A stretch of DNA of 47,002 nucleotides from Flavobacteriales bacterium UBA1993 (GCA_002336485.1 DDCZ01000072.1:1-47002); one strand, 5' to 3'; numbered from the stretch's first letter, positions 7,017-16,849 are shown. Translations and numbers: made by a program. Notes: generated by a model not told the origin, from the sequence alone.

Positions 7017-9098
7017 TTACTTAATCACAGTTACTCTTTCAGTAGCTGTAGAAGTCTCAGTTCTTACAACAACGTTGTAAACACCAGCGCTTAAGTATTC
7101 AGCGTTAAACTGAACACCATTGCTGTTGCCAGTAAACGTAGAAGAAGCAACAACCTTACCCATCATATCGATAAGAAGTACTTCAGCAGCTTCTCCAAGT
7201 GCAACGTTGATCATACCGTTTGATGGATTTGGATAAACCTTTACATCAACATAAGAAGGTGCAGTAGCAACTCCAGTTGGTACAAGTGTTTCGCCATCCC
7301 AAAGTTGGTAAGTATCACCATCAATCACGTAATAAGTTACTCCACCGTTTTCAACGATTTCAAGCTCCTTAAGGTGAGATTCAGCAACATTGATTACTTC
7401 GTCAGAGTTGTCATCGATAAGCACTACAATAATTGTTGTGTTGTCCATGTCATAATCTCCGTCCCAGTCAAACTTGTCCATAATAACAGAAACAACTTCA
7501 TCTTCTGCGAATGGCGCCTCGATGATGTCATCTTCTCCATCGATGTCAGTAACAGACTGTCGAGCAACATCATTATATGTTACACCGGCAACAGAAGAAG
7601 CTTCAGCATGCCAATCGAAACCAGCTCCTGAAAGTGAACCTGAACCACCACCTGAGTAGTAGTTAGCTTGATTCCACTGCGAACCTGAACCTGAAAGGTC
7701 ATCCTCAGCAAGAAGAACAGCTACACGTACATCGTCATCATAATCTTCAGCGAAGTGAAAGTTGATTCGAATTTCAACCTCATCGTCATCATTGATCAAT
7801 GGAAGAACTTCGATGTCAGCAACTCCAAATTCGTTGATTGCATCATTGAAAGCACCTTCTAAAGATGTCCATGAAGGATCGATGTCTCCACCTCTATTCA
7901 CAAGACCGCTTGGGTATCCTGAAATTTGGCTTCCCATCCAAGAATCGTAGTCAGAGTTTGTCATTGGATCGCCATTGTGAACAGCAACTCCAACCCACTC
8001 ATCTTCGTACTCTTCTTCCATGTACTCCATACCTACCATACCACGTGGGCACCATCCGCACCAAGTACCTGTAGCTTCTTCACCAAACACTGCCTTGTGA
8101 GGAACGAATACATAACCATCAACATCGCCACTAGCAGTGTTGTTGTTCATGTTTGCGTCACCTGAAACTTCAACAGAAACTGTGATGTTGGAAGTAGTTC
8201 CAGCAGCAACAGTTACCTCGTCTGGGTGCTCAAAGTCATACGTTGCTCCACTCGCAAGCGAGTTGTTGATCGTAGCAGTCTTTGTAGTTGTACCATCTGT
8301 CCAAGAAATGTCAAATGAATTAAGTGTGTTAGCACCTAAGTTCTGCACAGTTCCAACAATTGCTCTTGATCCATCAGGAGAAGCATAAGTTGGGATAGTA
8401 GCAGAAACCATCTTTGGATCCACTGCAGGCTGTGTTCCAGCGATGAAGTGAATTACAAAGTCATCAGAGTTAACATCTGTGTTTGATGGAATAGTGTAGT
8501 TCGGTGCGCCATTGATTTCGATACCATCTCCACCTGTAGCGTTTTCGCAACCTACAGTGAAACCTGGTACACATCCTTGAGCCCATGGAAGAACAACGTC
8601 AAAGCCACCTGCTTCGTGCAATAGAATTGCAGCATACATGTAACCTGTTGTTCCAACTTGACGCACACTGTGCCATTGAATGACGTGTGTTCTATTTGGA
8701 GAAGTACCGTATGTCCAGTTCTTAACAACATCTGGAGTTCCTGCTCCTGTAAGAAGAGCGAGGTCAGTCCATGCAGCGTAAATCGCATTGTTTGGACCAC
8801 CTGTTGTTGGAATTGCTGTATTTGCAGGGTCGCTTGTAGTAGACGTTACATCAAACGTGATGTATCCGTTGTCACTAGCAAGATAAGAAGTAACTGAGTT
8901 TCCGTAATAGTCGAACGTAAACGGAATTGTTTGTGCAGGTGAGTAAACGTCATCTGCTGGATTGTCTAGAATGGTAGTTCCAGTGCCATCCCAAGAATAG
9001 CCGCTGACCTCACCTGTTTCTTCAATCACATAATATTGTGCTTGAACAGCTGTAATCCCAACTGCAAGCCCAAATGCACTAAGTAATAGTTTTTTCAT
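7017..9098 (-). CDS. Omp28-related T9SS cargo protein (paralogue A)
   Basis: 693 aa secreted protein. Signal peptide residues 1-20 (ending AVQA). The N-terminal module (about 25-230) is a beta-rich domain beginning with SGYSWDGTGTTIL and LASDNGYITFD. It is followed by a CARDB-like beta domain (about 235-330) and then an Omp28-type thioredoxin-like domain with ATGTWCGWCPRGMVGMEYM (cysteines 347 and 350). The last ~75 residues, starting VKVYPNPSNGMINV and ending in a lysine-containing strand, are a type A T9SS sorting domain. The protein is expected to cross the outer membrane via T9SS and be anchored or released. The CxxC pair suggests a thiol-redox or cysteine-dependent role, but no substrate can be inferred. 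The central region is shared with the next gene; the N-terminal module is not. Confidence 0.9.
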   Translation of the reverse strand: MKKLLLSAFGLAVGITAVQAQYYVIEETGEVSGYSWDGTGTTILDNPADDVYSPAQTIPFTFDYYGNSVTSYLASDNGYITFDVTSTTSDPANTAIPTTGGPNNAIYAAWTDLALLTGAGTPDVVKNWTYGTSPNRTHVIQWHSVRQVGTTGYMYAAILLHEAGGFDVVLPWAQGCVPGFTVGCENATGGDGIEINGAPNYTIPSNTDVNSDDFVIHFIAGTQPAVDPKMVSATIPTYASPDGSRAIVGTVQNLGANTLNSFDISWTDGTTTKTATINNSLASGATYDFEHPDEVTVAAGTTSNITVSVEVSGDANMNNNTASGDVDGYVFVPHKAVFGEEATGTWCGWCPRGMVGMEYMEEEYEDEWVGVAVHNGDPMTNSDYDSWMGSQISGYPSGLVNRGGDIDPSWTSLEGAFNDAINEFGVADIEVLPLINDDDEVEIRINFHFAEDYDDDVRVAVLLAEDDLSGSGSQWNQANYYSGGGSGSLSGAGFDWHAEASSVAGVTYNDVARQSVTDIDGEDDIIEAPFAEDEVVSVIMDKFDWDGDYDMDNTTIIVVLIDDNSDEVINVAESHLKELEIVENGGVTYYVIDGDTYQLWDGETLVPTGVATAPSYVDVKVYPNPSNGMINVALGEAAEVLLIDMMGKVVASSTFTGNSNGVQFNAEYLSAGVYNVVVRTETSTATERVTVIK

Positions 9099-9201
9099 GG
9101 TTTTAAATTATTTGGCATAAAATTAAGCATGTCGATCCAATATAAAATCAATCAAACCGAAAGAGATTGAAAACCTAGCAGCCTCTGACCAACCGTTTAT
9201 C

Positions 9202-9233
9202 AAAAAAAAAGCCCCAGCGAATTGGCTGAGGCT
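9202..9233 (-). terminator. rho-independent terminator of Omp28-like paralogue B
   Basis: Read on the minus strand, the stem agcctcagcc / gctggggct (9210-9233, one mismatch, short AT-rich loop) is followed by a run of T (9202-9210). It lies 25 bp beyond the stop at 9259 and separates the two tandem cargo genes, so each probably has its own transcript. Confidence 0.85.
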
Positions 9234-9258
9234 TCTACGTGTTTGTCGAAACAATTGA

Positions 9259-11259
9259 TTAGTGCATCACAGAAATCGTTTGCTTCATAGTGTTATCGGC
9301 ATTTACAACTACCACGTTGTACAATCCAGTATTCAATGCAGAAACGTTGATTTCAACCCCCGCGCCACCACGTGCAGATTGAACTCCTAGTTGCGATTGT
9401 TGCATCACAAGTCGACCGGACATGTCATAGATTTTGATATCCGACTCAGCGTTAATGAAAGGTGAAATCAAGCGAACATTGTTGTTTGCTGGATTTGGAT
9501 AAACGGTGAAGTCCTCGACACTCGGAATGGATACAACTCCAGTTGGCACTAGTGTTTCGCCAGCGAAAAGCTGATATGTGTCGCCGTCGATTACATAATA
9601 TGTAACACCACCTTCTTCAACAATTACTAAGTCCTTTAGATGTGACTCAACCGCGTTGATAATCTCCCCTGTATTGTCATCAATGATCATGGCAACAATT
9701 GTTGAGTTGTCCTTATCGTAATCTTCGCTCCAATCAAACTTATCCATGACGTAGTTGATTTCTTCATTCTCAGATACAGAAGATGGAATAATATCGTCGT
9801 CTCCTTCTACGCCTAATAATGGATCACGTGCTACATCATTATAAGTTACCCCAGCTACCGAACTCGCTTCGTTGTGCCAATCTAATCCAGCACCACTCAG
9901 GTTTCCTGATCCTCCACCAGAGTAGTAATTCGCCTGAGCCCATTGCGCTCCTGCTCCTGTGAGACCGTCTTCTACAATCATCACGGCAAGTGACATGTCT
10001 TCGTCCATATCCACGGCGAACTTCACGTCAACACGGATTTCAACTTCATCATTTTCGTCTATTAATGGTGTAAGGTTGATGGATGCGTATGCGAATTTTT
10101 GAATCGCCGATAAGAATGCCGCCTCAAGCGTAGCTGAAGCTGGATCAATAGAACCTTCGCGATCTACAAGGCCTGAAGGATATCCACTTACTTGATCACC
10201 CATCCAATCATCGTAGTCAGCATTAGTCATTGGGTCGCCGTTATGCACTGCAATTCCAATCCACTCTTCACCATACTCTTCTTCCATGTATTCCATTCCA
10301 ACCATACCTCTTGGGCACCAACCACACCAGGTTCCAGTTGCTTCTTCTCCAACGACGGCCTTTGTTGGCCAAAATGCCACACCGTCAACATTGAATCCAG
10401 AAAGTGAATTGTTGCTCATGTCTGCATCATTGCTCACATCAGCAGTTATATCAATGGAAACAGAAGTCCCGCTTGCAAGGCTAACCCCATCCGGATGCTC
10501 AAAGGACATGCTTTCGCCTGGGTTGAGCGTTCCTGGAAGTGTCGTTGTGTTCGTATTTGTTCCATCTGTCCACTCGACAGTGATGCTACTTTCTGCCATT
10601 CCACCAAGGTTGGTAACAACACCACTAATAGTCTGTGGTACGTCGGTCGCTGAATACGGAGGAACATTAACTGATGTCAATTTAATATCATGATCATTTG
10701 GCACTTCAAGCACAAAGTTGTCAATGGCCGCACCAAATGTCCAGCCCGCTCCATCATTGTAATTAAAGGCAAATACTACATCAGACTCGCCTGCATAGTC
10801 AGAAGCATCAATAATCACGGCTTCTTGCCAAGCCGTTGCATCACCAGCGATCGTAGCTATTGTTGTGAAAGCTCCACCACCAACAGATGCTTGAATATCT
10901 AATGATTCCGTGGCGCCTTGATAGGTCCCTAAATAAAAGAACACATCCATTCTAATTCTAAGGCTCTCCCCGCTGTAAGAAGATAGGTCGATGCTTGATG
11001 TTTTCAAAATATCTGCAGACTTATCACAGTTGCATGCATCTTCATTCGTGGCTAACATGTTGGTGTGGTCAGGAATGTTGAAGTCTTGACTAGACATTCC
11101 GCTTCCTGTTCCTGCATTCCAACCGCCGTCTGTTGCCAAGGTAGTCTGTGTCCATCCACTCGGGATGCCACTTTCAAAATCCTCAGAAACAACGGTTTGA
11201 GTATTAGCACCTAAACCAAAGGCTGTAATTGCTAAGGCCGAGAGTATTACTTTTTTCAT
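9259..11259 (-). CDS. Omp28-related T9SS cargo protein (paralogue B)
   Basis: 666 aa secreted protein. Signal peptide about residues 1-20. The N-terminal module (about 22-190; EDFESGIPSGWTQTT, DILKTSSIDLSSYSG) looks like a choice-of-anchor J/MAM-type adhesion fold. A CARDB-like domain (about 195-290) follows, then an Omp28-type thioredoxin-like domain with GTWCGWCPRGMVGMEYM (C312, C315), and a T9SS type A sorting domain from FTVYPNPANNNVRL to the end. The sorting domain carries a Gly/Ala-rich insertion (SARGGAGVE). The domains from CARDB to the sorting domain parallel paralogue A closely, while the N-terminal module differs. Probably exported by T9SS; role unknown. Confidence 0.9.
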   Translation of the reverse strand: MKKVILSALAITAFGLGANTQTVVSEDFESGIPSGWTQTTLATDGGWNAGTGSGMSSQDFNIPDHTNMLATNEDACNCDKSADILKTSSIDLSSYSGESLRIRMDVFFYLGTYQGATESLDIQASVGGGAFTTIATIAGDATAWQEAVIIDASDYAGESDVVFAFNYNDGAGWTFGAAIDNFVLEVPNDHDIKLTSVNVPPYSATDVPQTISGVVTNLGGMAESSITVEWTDGTNTNTTTLPGTLNPGESMSFEHPDGVSLASGTSVSIDITADVSNDADMSNNSLSGFNVDGVAFWPTKAVVGEEATGTWCGWCPRGMVGMEYMEEEYGEEWIGIAVHNGDPMTNADYDDWMGDQVSGYPSGLVDREGSIDPASATLEAAFLSAIQKFAYASINLTPLIDENDEVEIRVDVKFAVDMDEDMSLAVMIVEDGLTGAGAQWAQANYYSGGGSGNLSGAGLDWHNEASSVAGVTYNDVARDPLLGVEGDDDIIPSSVSENEEINYVMDKFDWSEDYDKDNSTIVAMIIDDNTGEIINAVESHLKDLVIVEEGGVTYYVIDGDTYQLFAGETLVPTGVVSIPSVEDFTVYPNPANNNVRLISPFINAESDIKIYDMSGRLVMQQSQLGVQSARGGAGVEINVSALNTGLYNVVVVNADNTMKQTISVMH

Positions 11260-11383
11260 GTGTTTAGTTAAATAGTTAGTACTTAAAAGTACATCGTAAG
11301 ACTTGCATGGTATGCCTCGAAATGGAAATTTGTTGCATTCCTATATGTTGAAAATGGAATTATTTCCTGTTCAAGTTGATTAA

Positions 11384-11391
11384 TAGATTTG
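11384..11391 (+). promoter_or_regulatory. Bacteroidota -7 box upstream of formiminotransferase gene
   Basis: TAGATTTG matches the TAnnTTTG -7 consensus of Bacteroidota sigma factor. It lies 19 bp before the ATG at 11411, leaving a very short leader. No clear -33 TTG is present at the usual spacing, so this is a moderate call. Confidence 0.45.
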
Positions 11392-11410
11392 CCGCTTAAT
11401 AAAGCTATAT

Positions 11411-13114
11411 ATGAATCAACAAATAATTGAATGCGTTCCGAATATCTCTGAAGGGCGCGATGCACAAAAGATTAAGGCCATATCTGAGGTTGTAGAAACC
11501 GTGGAAGGAGTAATGCTTCTGAATGTTGATCCAGGCCATGCTACCAATAGAACGGTAATCACCTTCGCTGGAAATCCTGAAGCTGTCATTGATGCAGCAT
11601 TTTTACTTGTGAAGAAAGCATCCGAGTTGATCGATATGTCGAAGCATAAGGGCGAACATCCGCGCTTTGGGGCCACCGATGTATGCCCTCTTGTTCCAGT
11701 CGCGAACATGTCCATGGAGGAAACGATCGCATATGCACAAAAGCTTGGCGAGCGGATTGGAAATGAACTCAACATTCCGATTTACCTTTACGAAAGCGCG
11801 GCGTTAAAGTCTGATCGCACCAATCTTGCCACTGTGCGCTCAGGCGAATACGAAGGACTAAAGAACAAGCTTGCCGATCCAAATTGGAAACCTGATTTTG
11901 GAGCTAGCGTTTATAGCGATGATGTAGCAAAGTCGGGTGTTACGGCTGTAAGTGCACGTGATTTTCTAGTGGCATACAACATTAACTTAAACACAACGAG
12001 CACGAGACGGGCCAATTCAATTGCATTTGACATCCGAGAACGTGGCCGTGTGAAACGAGAGGGAAACTCACTGACGGGCAAAATAATCAAGGATAAAAAT
12101 GGCGATCCGGTTTCAGAACCAGGGCTTTTGAAAGCGGTGAAAGGAATAGGATGGTTTATTGAGGAATATGGTGTTGCCCAAATCAGCTATAATCTCACAA
12201 ACATCAGCATCACCTCGATTCACGAGGCCTTCGATAAAACGTGCGAAAGAGCTGCCATTCGCGGAATTCGGGTTACTGGATCTGAGCTAATTGGGCTGGT
12301 ACCCAAGAAGGCATTGCTTGATGCTGGAAAGCACTTCTTAAGAAAGCAAGAACGATCTGAGGGCATCCATGAAGAGGAGATTATGAAGATTGCCGTAAAG
12401 TCTTTGGGCTTAGACGAATTGGCTCCCTTCAACATTCGAGAGCGTGTTATTGAGTACGTGTTAGAGGATAGAATGTATGCTGGATCTACGCGACTAGTGG
12501 ACATGACACTTACGAAGTTTGCGAATGAAACGGCGGCTGAGTCTCCCGCACCTGGTGGCGGATCAATAGCGGCCTATGTTGGGGCTCTTGGTGTATCGCT
12601 TGGTGGGATGGTTGCCAATCTTAGCGCCCATAAACGAGGTTGGGATGACAAATGGGAATACTATTCGGATTGGGCAGCAAAAGGTCAGGCCTATAAGGAT
12701 GAGCTATTGAGGTTGGTCGATGAAGACACAAATGCATTTAATAAGATCATGGATGCGCTTGGTCTACCAAAATCAACCGAAGCTGAAAAGATGGAAAGAA
12801 ACAGCGCCATGCTAGAAGCGACAAAGGGCGCGACGATGGTTCCTTATTCAGTGATGGAAGCATCATACAATAGCATGGAAGTAATGTTGGAAATGGCCAA
12901 AACAGGTCTCCCCGCTTCTATCAGCGACGCCGGAGTTGGCGCTATGTGTGCACGCACTGCTCTGAGAGGAGCTCACCTCAATGTTCGAATTAACGTCATG
13001 GATATGGATGCACCAGAATTTGTTTCTGACATTCTTGCAAAAGCAGCTGCTCTAGATGAAAAGGCAACGAAACTGGAAGCAGAAATCTTGAATCTGGTTG
13101 ATAAAGGCCTCTAA
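11411..13114 (+). CDS. ftcD: glutamate formiminotransferase / formimidoyl-THF cyclodeaminase fusion
   Basis: 567 aa bifunctional enzyme. The N-terminal formiminotransferase (about 1-300: IIECVPNISEGRD, NVDPGHATNRTVITFAG, HKGEHPRFGATDVCPLVP) moves the formimino group of formiminoglutamate to tetrahydrofolate. The C-terminal cyclodeaminase (about 355-560: ESPAPGGGSIAAYVGALG, VPYSVMEASYN, SDAGVGAMCARTALRGAHLN) then releases ammonia and makes 5,10-methenyl-THF. Both domains look complete and the length matches the animal-type fusion. It consumes the product of hutI (5722-6960). hutH and hutU are not in the window. The ATG at 11411 starts exactly at the conserved N-terminus. Confidence 0.95.
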   Translation: MNQQIIECVPNISEGRDAQKIKAISEVVETVEGVMLLNVDPGHATNRTVITFAGNPEAVIDAAFLLVKKASELIDMSKHKGEHPRFGATDVCPLVPVANMSMEETIAYAQKLGERIGNELNIPIYLYESAALKSDRTNLATVRSGEYEGLKNKLADPNWKPDFGASVYSDDVAKSGVTAVSARDFLVAYNINLNTTSTRRANSIAFDIRERGRVKREGNSLTGKIIKDKNGDPVSEPGLLKAVKGIGWFIEEYGVAQISYNLTNISITSIHEAFDKTCERAAIRGIRVTGSELIGLVPKKALLDAGKHFLRKQERSEGIHEEEIMKIAVKSLGLDELAPFNIRERVIEYVLEDRMYAGSTRLVDMTLTKFANETAAESPAPGGGSIAAYVGALGVSLGGMVANLSAHKRGWDDKWEYYSDWAAKGQAYKDELLRLVDEDTNAFNKIMDALGLPKSTEAEKMERNSAMLEATKGATMVPYSVMEASYNSMEVMLEMAKTGLPASISDAGVGAMCARTALRGAHLNVRINVMDMDAPEFVSDILAKAAALDEKATKLEAEILNLVDKGL

Positions 13115-13182
13115 CTTCAAAAAATAATCAGAAAGGCGCTTCTTTTTGGCAACATCGAGGGCGCTTTTCTCGTTTTATATAG

Positions 13183-15522
13183 GTGACTCCCAAAGACAAG
13201 ATACCGCACTATCGTATTCGTGAAAAGTTGATCTACTTTTTTCCGATTCAGCTTTTGTTTGTGCACCTCAAAAAGAACATGCTCCTGCTCTCGTTTTGGC
13301 TCTTGCTCTTTGGTATGGTCACGAGCGCGATTGGATTGAAGTATGGTGTGCCATACCTCTTTCTATTCCCAGAGTATATGGGCGATGTGGATTTCTTGTC
13401 TCACCTCATCGTGGGCATCGCAACAGGAGCCTTCATCATGTCATTCAATATATCTAGCTACATCGTCAATGGTTTTCGGTTTCCCTTTTTGGCCACCTTA
13501 AATCGTCCGTTTATAAAATACTGCCAAAACAACTTTATCATTCCGTTTAGCTTTTCAGTGGTGTACATTCTGGCATTGGTTCAGTTTCAGTATCACTTTG
13601 AAGATGTTTCAGTTTTTCAGATCGCACTAAACGTACTTGGCTTTGTTTCGGGTAATTTGATATTCATATTAGTCACCGGCACCTATTTTATTGCGACAAA
13701 CAAAAACCTATTTCATTTCAGAAAAAACGCGCCAAGTCAGGACGAAGCACTGAATCCATTTCAAGATTTGTTTAGCAATCAAAATAAATGGGAAAACCAG
13801 AAGTCTCTCGGAAAGAAGGAGTGGAAAGTGGCCACATACATCAGTAAGTTTGGCCGTATTAGGCTGGCTAGAGGGAGTGGCCATTATAAAAAGGCGACGC
13901 TAGAAAAGGTGTTCGCACAAAATCGAATCAATGCCTCCTACTTCCAGGCTGGTGTGCTAATACTCTTGTTTATTCTAGGATTGTTCAACGATTATCAAGC
14001 GTTGATGATCCCCGCTGCGAGTTCGGTGCTGCTATTCTTCACCATGCTCATCATGCTGGCGTCCGCATTTTATTCATGGTTTAAGGGTTGGACATCCATT
14101 GTGTTTATTGCCTTGCTGCTATCCGCAAACTTTTTGTCAACCAAAAACCCATTGATTTATAAAAATCAGGCCTATGGAATGAACTACGATACGGTGAAGG
14201 CAGATTACAGTCCCAAGGCGATTGCTGCCCACCAATTCAACAATCAAGAATTTTACCTTGATGTAGAGCATGGAATTCGACAGTTGGAAAACTGGAAAGC
14301 CAGCACGAAAGAAGAAAAGCCAGTAGCGGTATTCTTGAATGTACCCGGTGGCGGATTGAGATCAGCAATCTGGACCATGCGATCGGTGGATGAGGCAAAC
14401 GAGCATTCGAACGGTGGCCTTTGGGACAATGTGGTGTTGATCTCCGGATCTTCAGGGGGCATGATTGGCGCCGCATATCTGCGAGAGTATTATTGGCGCA
14501 AAGAACAGGCTTCTACCACACTAGACATGGACAGTCTTATATTAGATATGGGAATGGATAAGCTAAATCCCGTTGCTGCAACGGCGGTTTTAAATGATGT
14601 TTTCTTCCGATTTAAATCGTTCCAATACGGAGAACATACTTACACCAGAGATCGAGCACTAGCGTTCGAAAACAAACTCAACCGCGACACACGAGGTTGG
14701 CTGAATAGAGACCTGTCGGATTATCGAGATTTGGAGTTTGAGGGTAGTATGCCCATGCTGATCCTAGCTCCCACCATCAGTGAGGATGGTCGAAAACTCC
14801 TGATTTCCTCTCAACCGATATCCTACTTGTGCCGGACGCGCTCCGAATCTCAGATGAATGAAAACATTGAGTTTTCTCGCATGTTTGAAGCACAAGACGC
14901 CGACAAGTTGAACTTCGTAACCGCGCTTAGAATGAGTGCCACGTTTCCATACGTGTTTCCATCAGCGAATTTGCCGTCTGAACCTGGGATTGAAATTTTG
15001 GATGCTGGAATTCGAGACAACTATGGCATGAGCAATACGCTCAAATTTGTTTATTTCTTTCGAGAGTGGCTCTCTCAAAATACGAGTAAAGTCTTAATCA
15101 TTCAGGTTCGCGATAAGAAGAAATCGGATGCCATTGGGCCTAGCACTCAGCCAAGCATAATTGAAGGGATTACACAACCGTTTGGAACTTTTTACAATAC
15201 GATTCTTGCCGTACAAGACTATCAAATGGATGATCAATTTCGATTGGCCCAAGACTGGTACGGTGGCGATTTAGAATTGGTTGACCTCGTGCTAGATCGA
15301 ACTGAGAACAATCCGGTAAGCCTAAGCTGGCACCTCACTGCACGCGAACAAAAGCATATTGAGAATGCGGTTGGCACGGATTACAATATCGAGCAATACG
15401 AACGAATCAGAGGCGTATTAGATGGTACTAGTTTAGGATTGTTATCTGACTACGATCGCTTTTCTGAATATGGCTTCGAATTATGGACTGAATATCCTGA
15501 TCATCATATCCAGTCTCGATAA
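13183..15522 (+). CDS. membrane-bound patatin-like phospholipase
   Basis: 779 aa. Residues about 15-330 hold several hydrophobic segments (MLLLSFWLLLFGMVTSAIG, LIVGIATGAFIMSFNISSYI, FSFSVVYILALVQF, GVLILLFILGLF, IVFIALLLSANFLS). The C-terminal patatin domain has the oxyanion loop PGGGLRSA (about 388-395), nucleophile elbow GSSGG with Ser424, and catalytic Asp607 in DAGIRDNYG. A lipid acyl hydrolase at the inner membrane is expected; the substrate is unknown. The start is GTG 13183, directly after an in-frame stop; the following residues (KLIYFFPIQLLFVHLKKN) look like the family's conserved N-terminus, so the next ATG (codon 33) is less likely. Its 3' end overlaps the convergent exonuclease gene by 95 bp. 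Confidence 0.9.
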   Translation: MTPKDKIPHYRIREKLIYFFPIQLLFVHLKKNMLLLSFWLLLFGMVTSAIGLKYGVPYLFLFPEYMGDVDFLSHLIVGIATGAFIMSFNISSYIVNGFRFPFLATLNRPFIKYCQNNFIIPFSFSVVYILALVQFQYHFEDVSVFQIALNVLGFVSGNLIFILVTGTYFIATNKNLFHFRKNAPSQDEALNPFQDLFSNQNKWENQKSLGKKEWKVATYISKFGRIRLARGSGHYKKATLEKVFAQNRINASYFQAGVLILLFILGLFNDYQALMIPAASSVLLFFTMLIMLASAFYSWFKGWTSIVFIALLLSANFLSTKNPLIYKNQAYGMNYDTVKADYSPKAIAAHQFNNQEFYLDVEHGIRQLENWKASTKEEKPVAVFLNVPGGGLRSAIWTMRSVDEANEHSNGGLWDNVVLISGSSGGMIGAAYLREYYWRKEQASTTLDMDSLILDMGMDKLNPVAATAVLNDVFFRFKSFQYGEHTYTRDRALAFENKLNRDTRGWLNRDLSDYRDLEFEGSMPMLILAPTISEDGRKLLISSQPISYLCRTRSESQMNENIEFSRMFEAQDADKLNFVTALRMSATFPYVFPSANLPSEPGIEILDAGIRDNYGMSNTLKFVYFFREWLSQNTSKVLIIQVRDKKKSDAIGPSTQPSIIEGITQPFGTFYNTILAVQDYQMDDQFRLAQDWYGGDLELVDLVLDRTENNPVSLSWHLTAREQKHIENAVGTDYNIEQYERIRGVLDGTSLGLLSDYDRFSEYGFELWTEYPDHHIQSR

Positions 15523-16849
15523 ATTCAAGGGCGTCTTCGATGCGCTCAACCTTTGTTGATTTTGGTGCCATTCCATGTCCTTTATACCTTCCTTTTTCGA
15601 TAAGAACCAAGCTCTCTTCCTCATCATGGAAACCCTTATCCCGAATTATAAGCGTGCTACCCTCGTTTGTCATGGCTTCGATGGCCCGCTTATATCGGAT
15701 GTCATAGTTCTCCGATGATTCTTCAAAGACACAAGCTTTATTGCACTTGCCATGCACATCTTCTGCGCAGGCGCCCTCCTGCTCTTGCAACTGACAATAT
15801 CGAGCGCAAAGAGTAAACTCAGTCTGCCAAACAGCAAGTGCCTGACGTGCTTCGAATTGATTTCGAAACGAAATAATGGGTTTAGCCCACTTGCCTACTC
15901 GTCCGATCGAAAACCGACCGTAGCCACGTTGATCGTAGTAGCCAAACACGCCCCAATTGAGCGTTACGCGCTTCATGAGCCTGTTGTATGGCGGCCAATA
16001 CTTCTTGATTTCCCGTGCCTCAGTAAGCAATGCTATCAACTCATTTGGACACACAATCCATTTCACGTCGGAGATTTTCTCGGCAAATCGGCTCTTATAT
16101 CCAGTATGCGGGCTGCCTCGAAAATGTTCACTCACTCTATGTTTCAAGTTATTCGCCTTCCCTATGTAGATCACTTTTGAACCCGCGTCAAAGAATAGAT
16201 AAACGCCCATTTGTGTTGGAATGGTTTCGATAATGGATCTGGAAAGATTTGGTGGAAGCGTAGCTTCTCTACTTCGCTGATTCAGCGCAAAGGCAATATG
16301 ACCGTCGTTGTCTTTCTGAACAAGCATTTGGAACAATGTAGTCGTGAAATCACAATCGCCCATAGCGCGGTGCCTTCCCTCTATTTTGTAACCGAGTTGC
16401 TGAGCCAGCTTCCCAAGACTATAGCTATACATCCCTGGTAATATCTTTCTGGAAAGCCGAACGGTACACAATCGTTTCGGGTTCCACTTGTATCCACATT
16501 CGCCTAAATGTGAACGAACAAAGCTGTAGTCGAAGTTGACATTGTGTGCAACAAAAATTTGCCCCTCAAGGATGTCGTAGATATCAGAGGCAACCTCACT
16601 GAAGGTTGGTGCATCCTCCACCATCTCATTTGTGATTCCGGTGAGATTAATAATGTTCCTCGGAATGTTTTCCTCTGGATTAACAAGTGACTCGTAGCGC
16701 TTCAAGACCTTTTCACCATCATAGATAATAATGGCTATTTCGGTGATTCTGTGCTTTTTAGCACTTCCACCTGTGGTTTCAATATCTACAATGGCATACA
16801 CTGAGTCAAATCTCGCTATTATTTGGCGCCAATGATAAATTGTATCCAT
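15428..16849 (-). CDS. DnaQ-type exonuclease fused to GIY-YIG (UvrC/Cho-like) nuclease
   Basis: 473 aa from ATG 16849. The N-terminal DEDDh 3'-5' exonuclease domain (about 17-180) has D22 and E24 in VDIETTGG, AHNVNFD with D107, and H160/D165 in GRHRAMGDCD. The middle domain is GIY-YIG (about 213-300: MGVYLFF, VIYIGKANNLKHRVSEHF with R238). A Cys-rich segment follows (about 355-385: CARYCQLQEQEGACAE, GKCNKACVF), like the UvrC linker region. The same two-domain layout is known for DnaQ-Cho fusion proteins thought to act in DNA repair. Nuclease residues look intact in both domains. An ATG four codons upstream is also possible. It ends inside the 3' end of the patatin gene. Confidence 0.9.
   Translation of the reverse strand: MDTIYHWRQIIARFDSVYAIVDIETTGGSAKKHRITEIAIIIYDGEKVLKRYESLVNPEENIPRNIINLTGITNEMVEDAPTFSEVASDIYDILEGQIFVAHNVNFDYSFVRSHLGECGYKWNPKRLCTVRLSRKILPGMYSYSLGKLAQQLGYKIEGRHRAMGDCDFTTTLFQMLVQKDNDGHIAFALNQRSREATLPPNLSRSIIETIPTQMGVYLFFDAGSKVIYIGKANNLKHRVSEHFRGSPHTGYKSRFAEKISDVKWIVCPNELIALLTEAREIKKYWPPYNRLMKRVTLNWGVFGYYDQRGYGRFSIGRVGKWAKPIISFRNQFEARQALAVWQTEFTLCARYCQLQEQEGACAEDVHGKCNKACVFEESSENYDIRYKRAIEAMTNEGSTLIIRDKGFHDEEESLVLIEKGRYKGHGMAPKSTKVERIEDALEFIETGYDDQDIQSIIRSHIQKSDRSQITILN

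Noticed and set aside
13115..13182. Repeated ggcgctt after ftcD as a terminator
   Set aside because: The two copies are direct, not inverted, so no hairpin forms.
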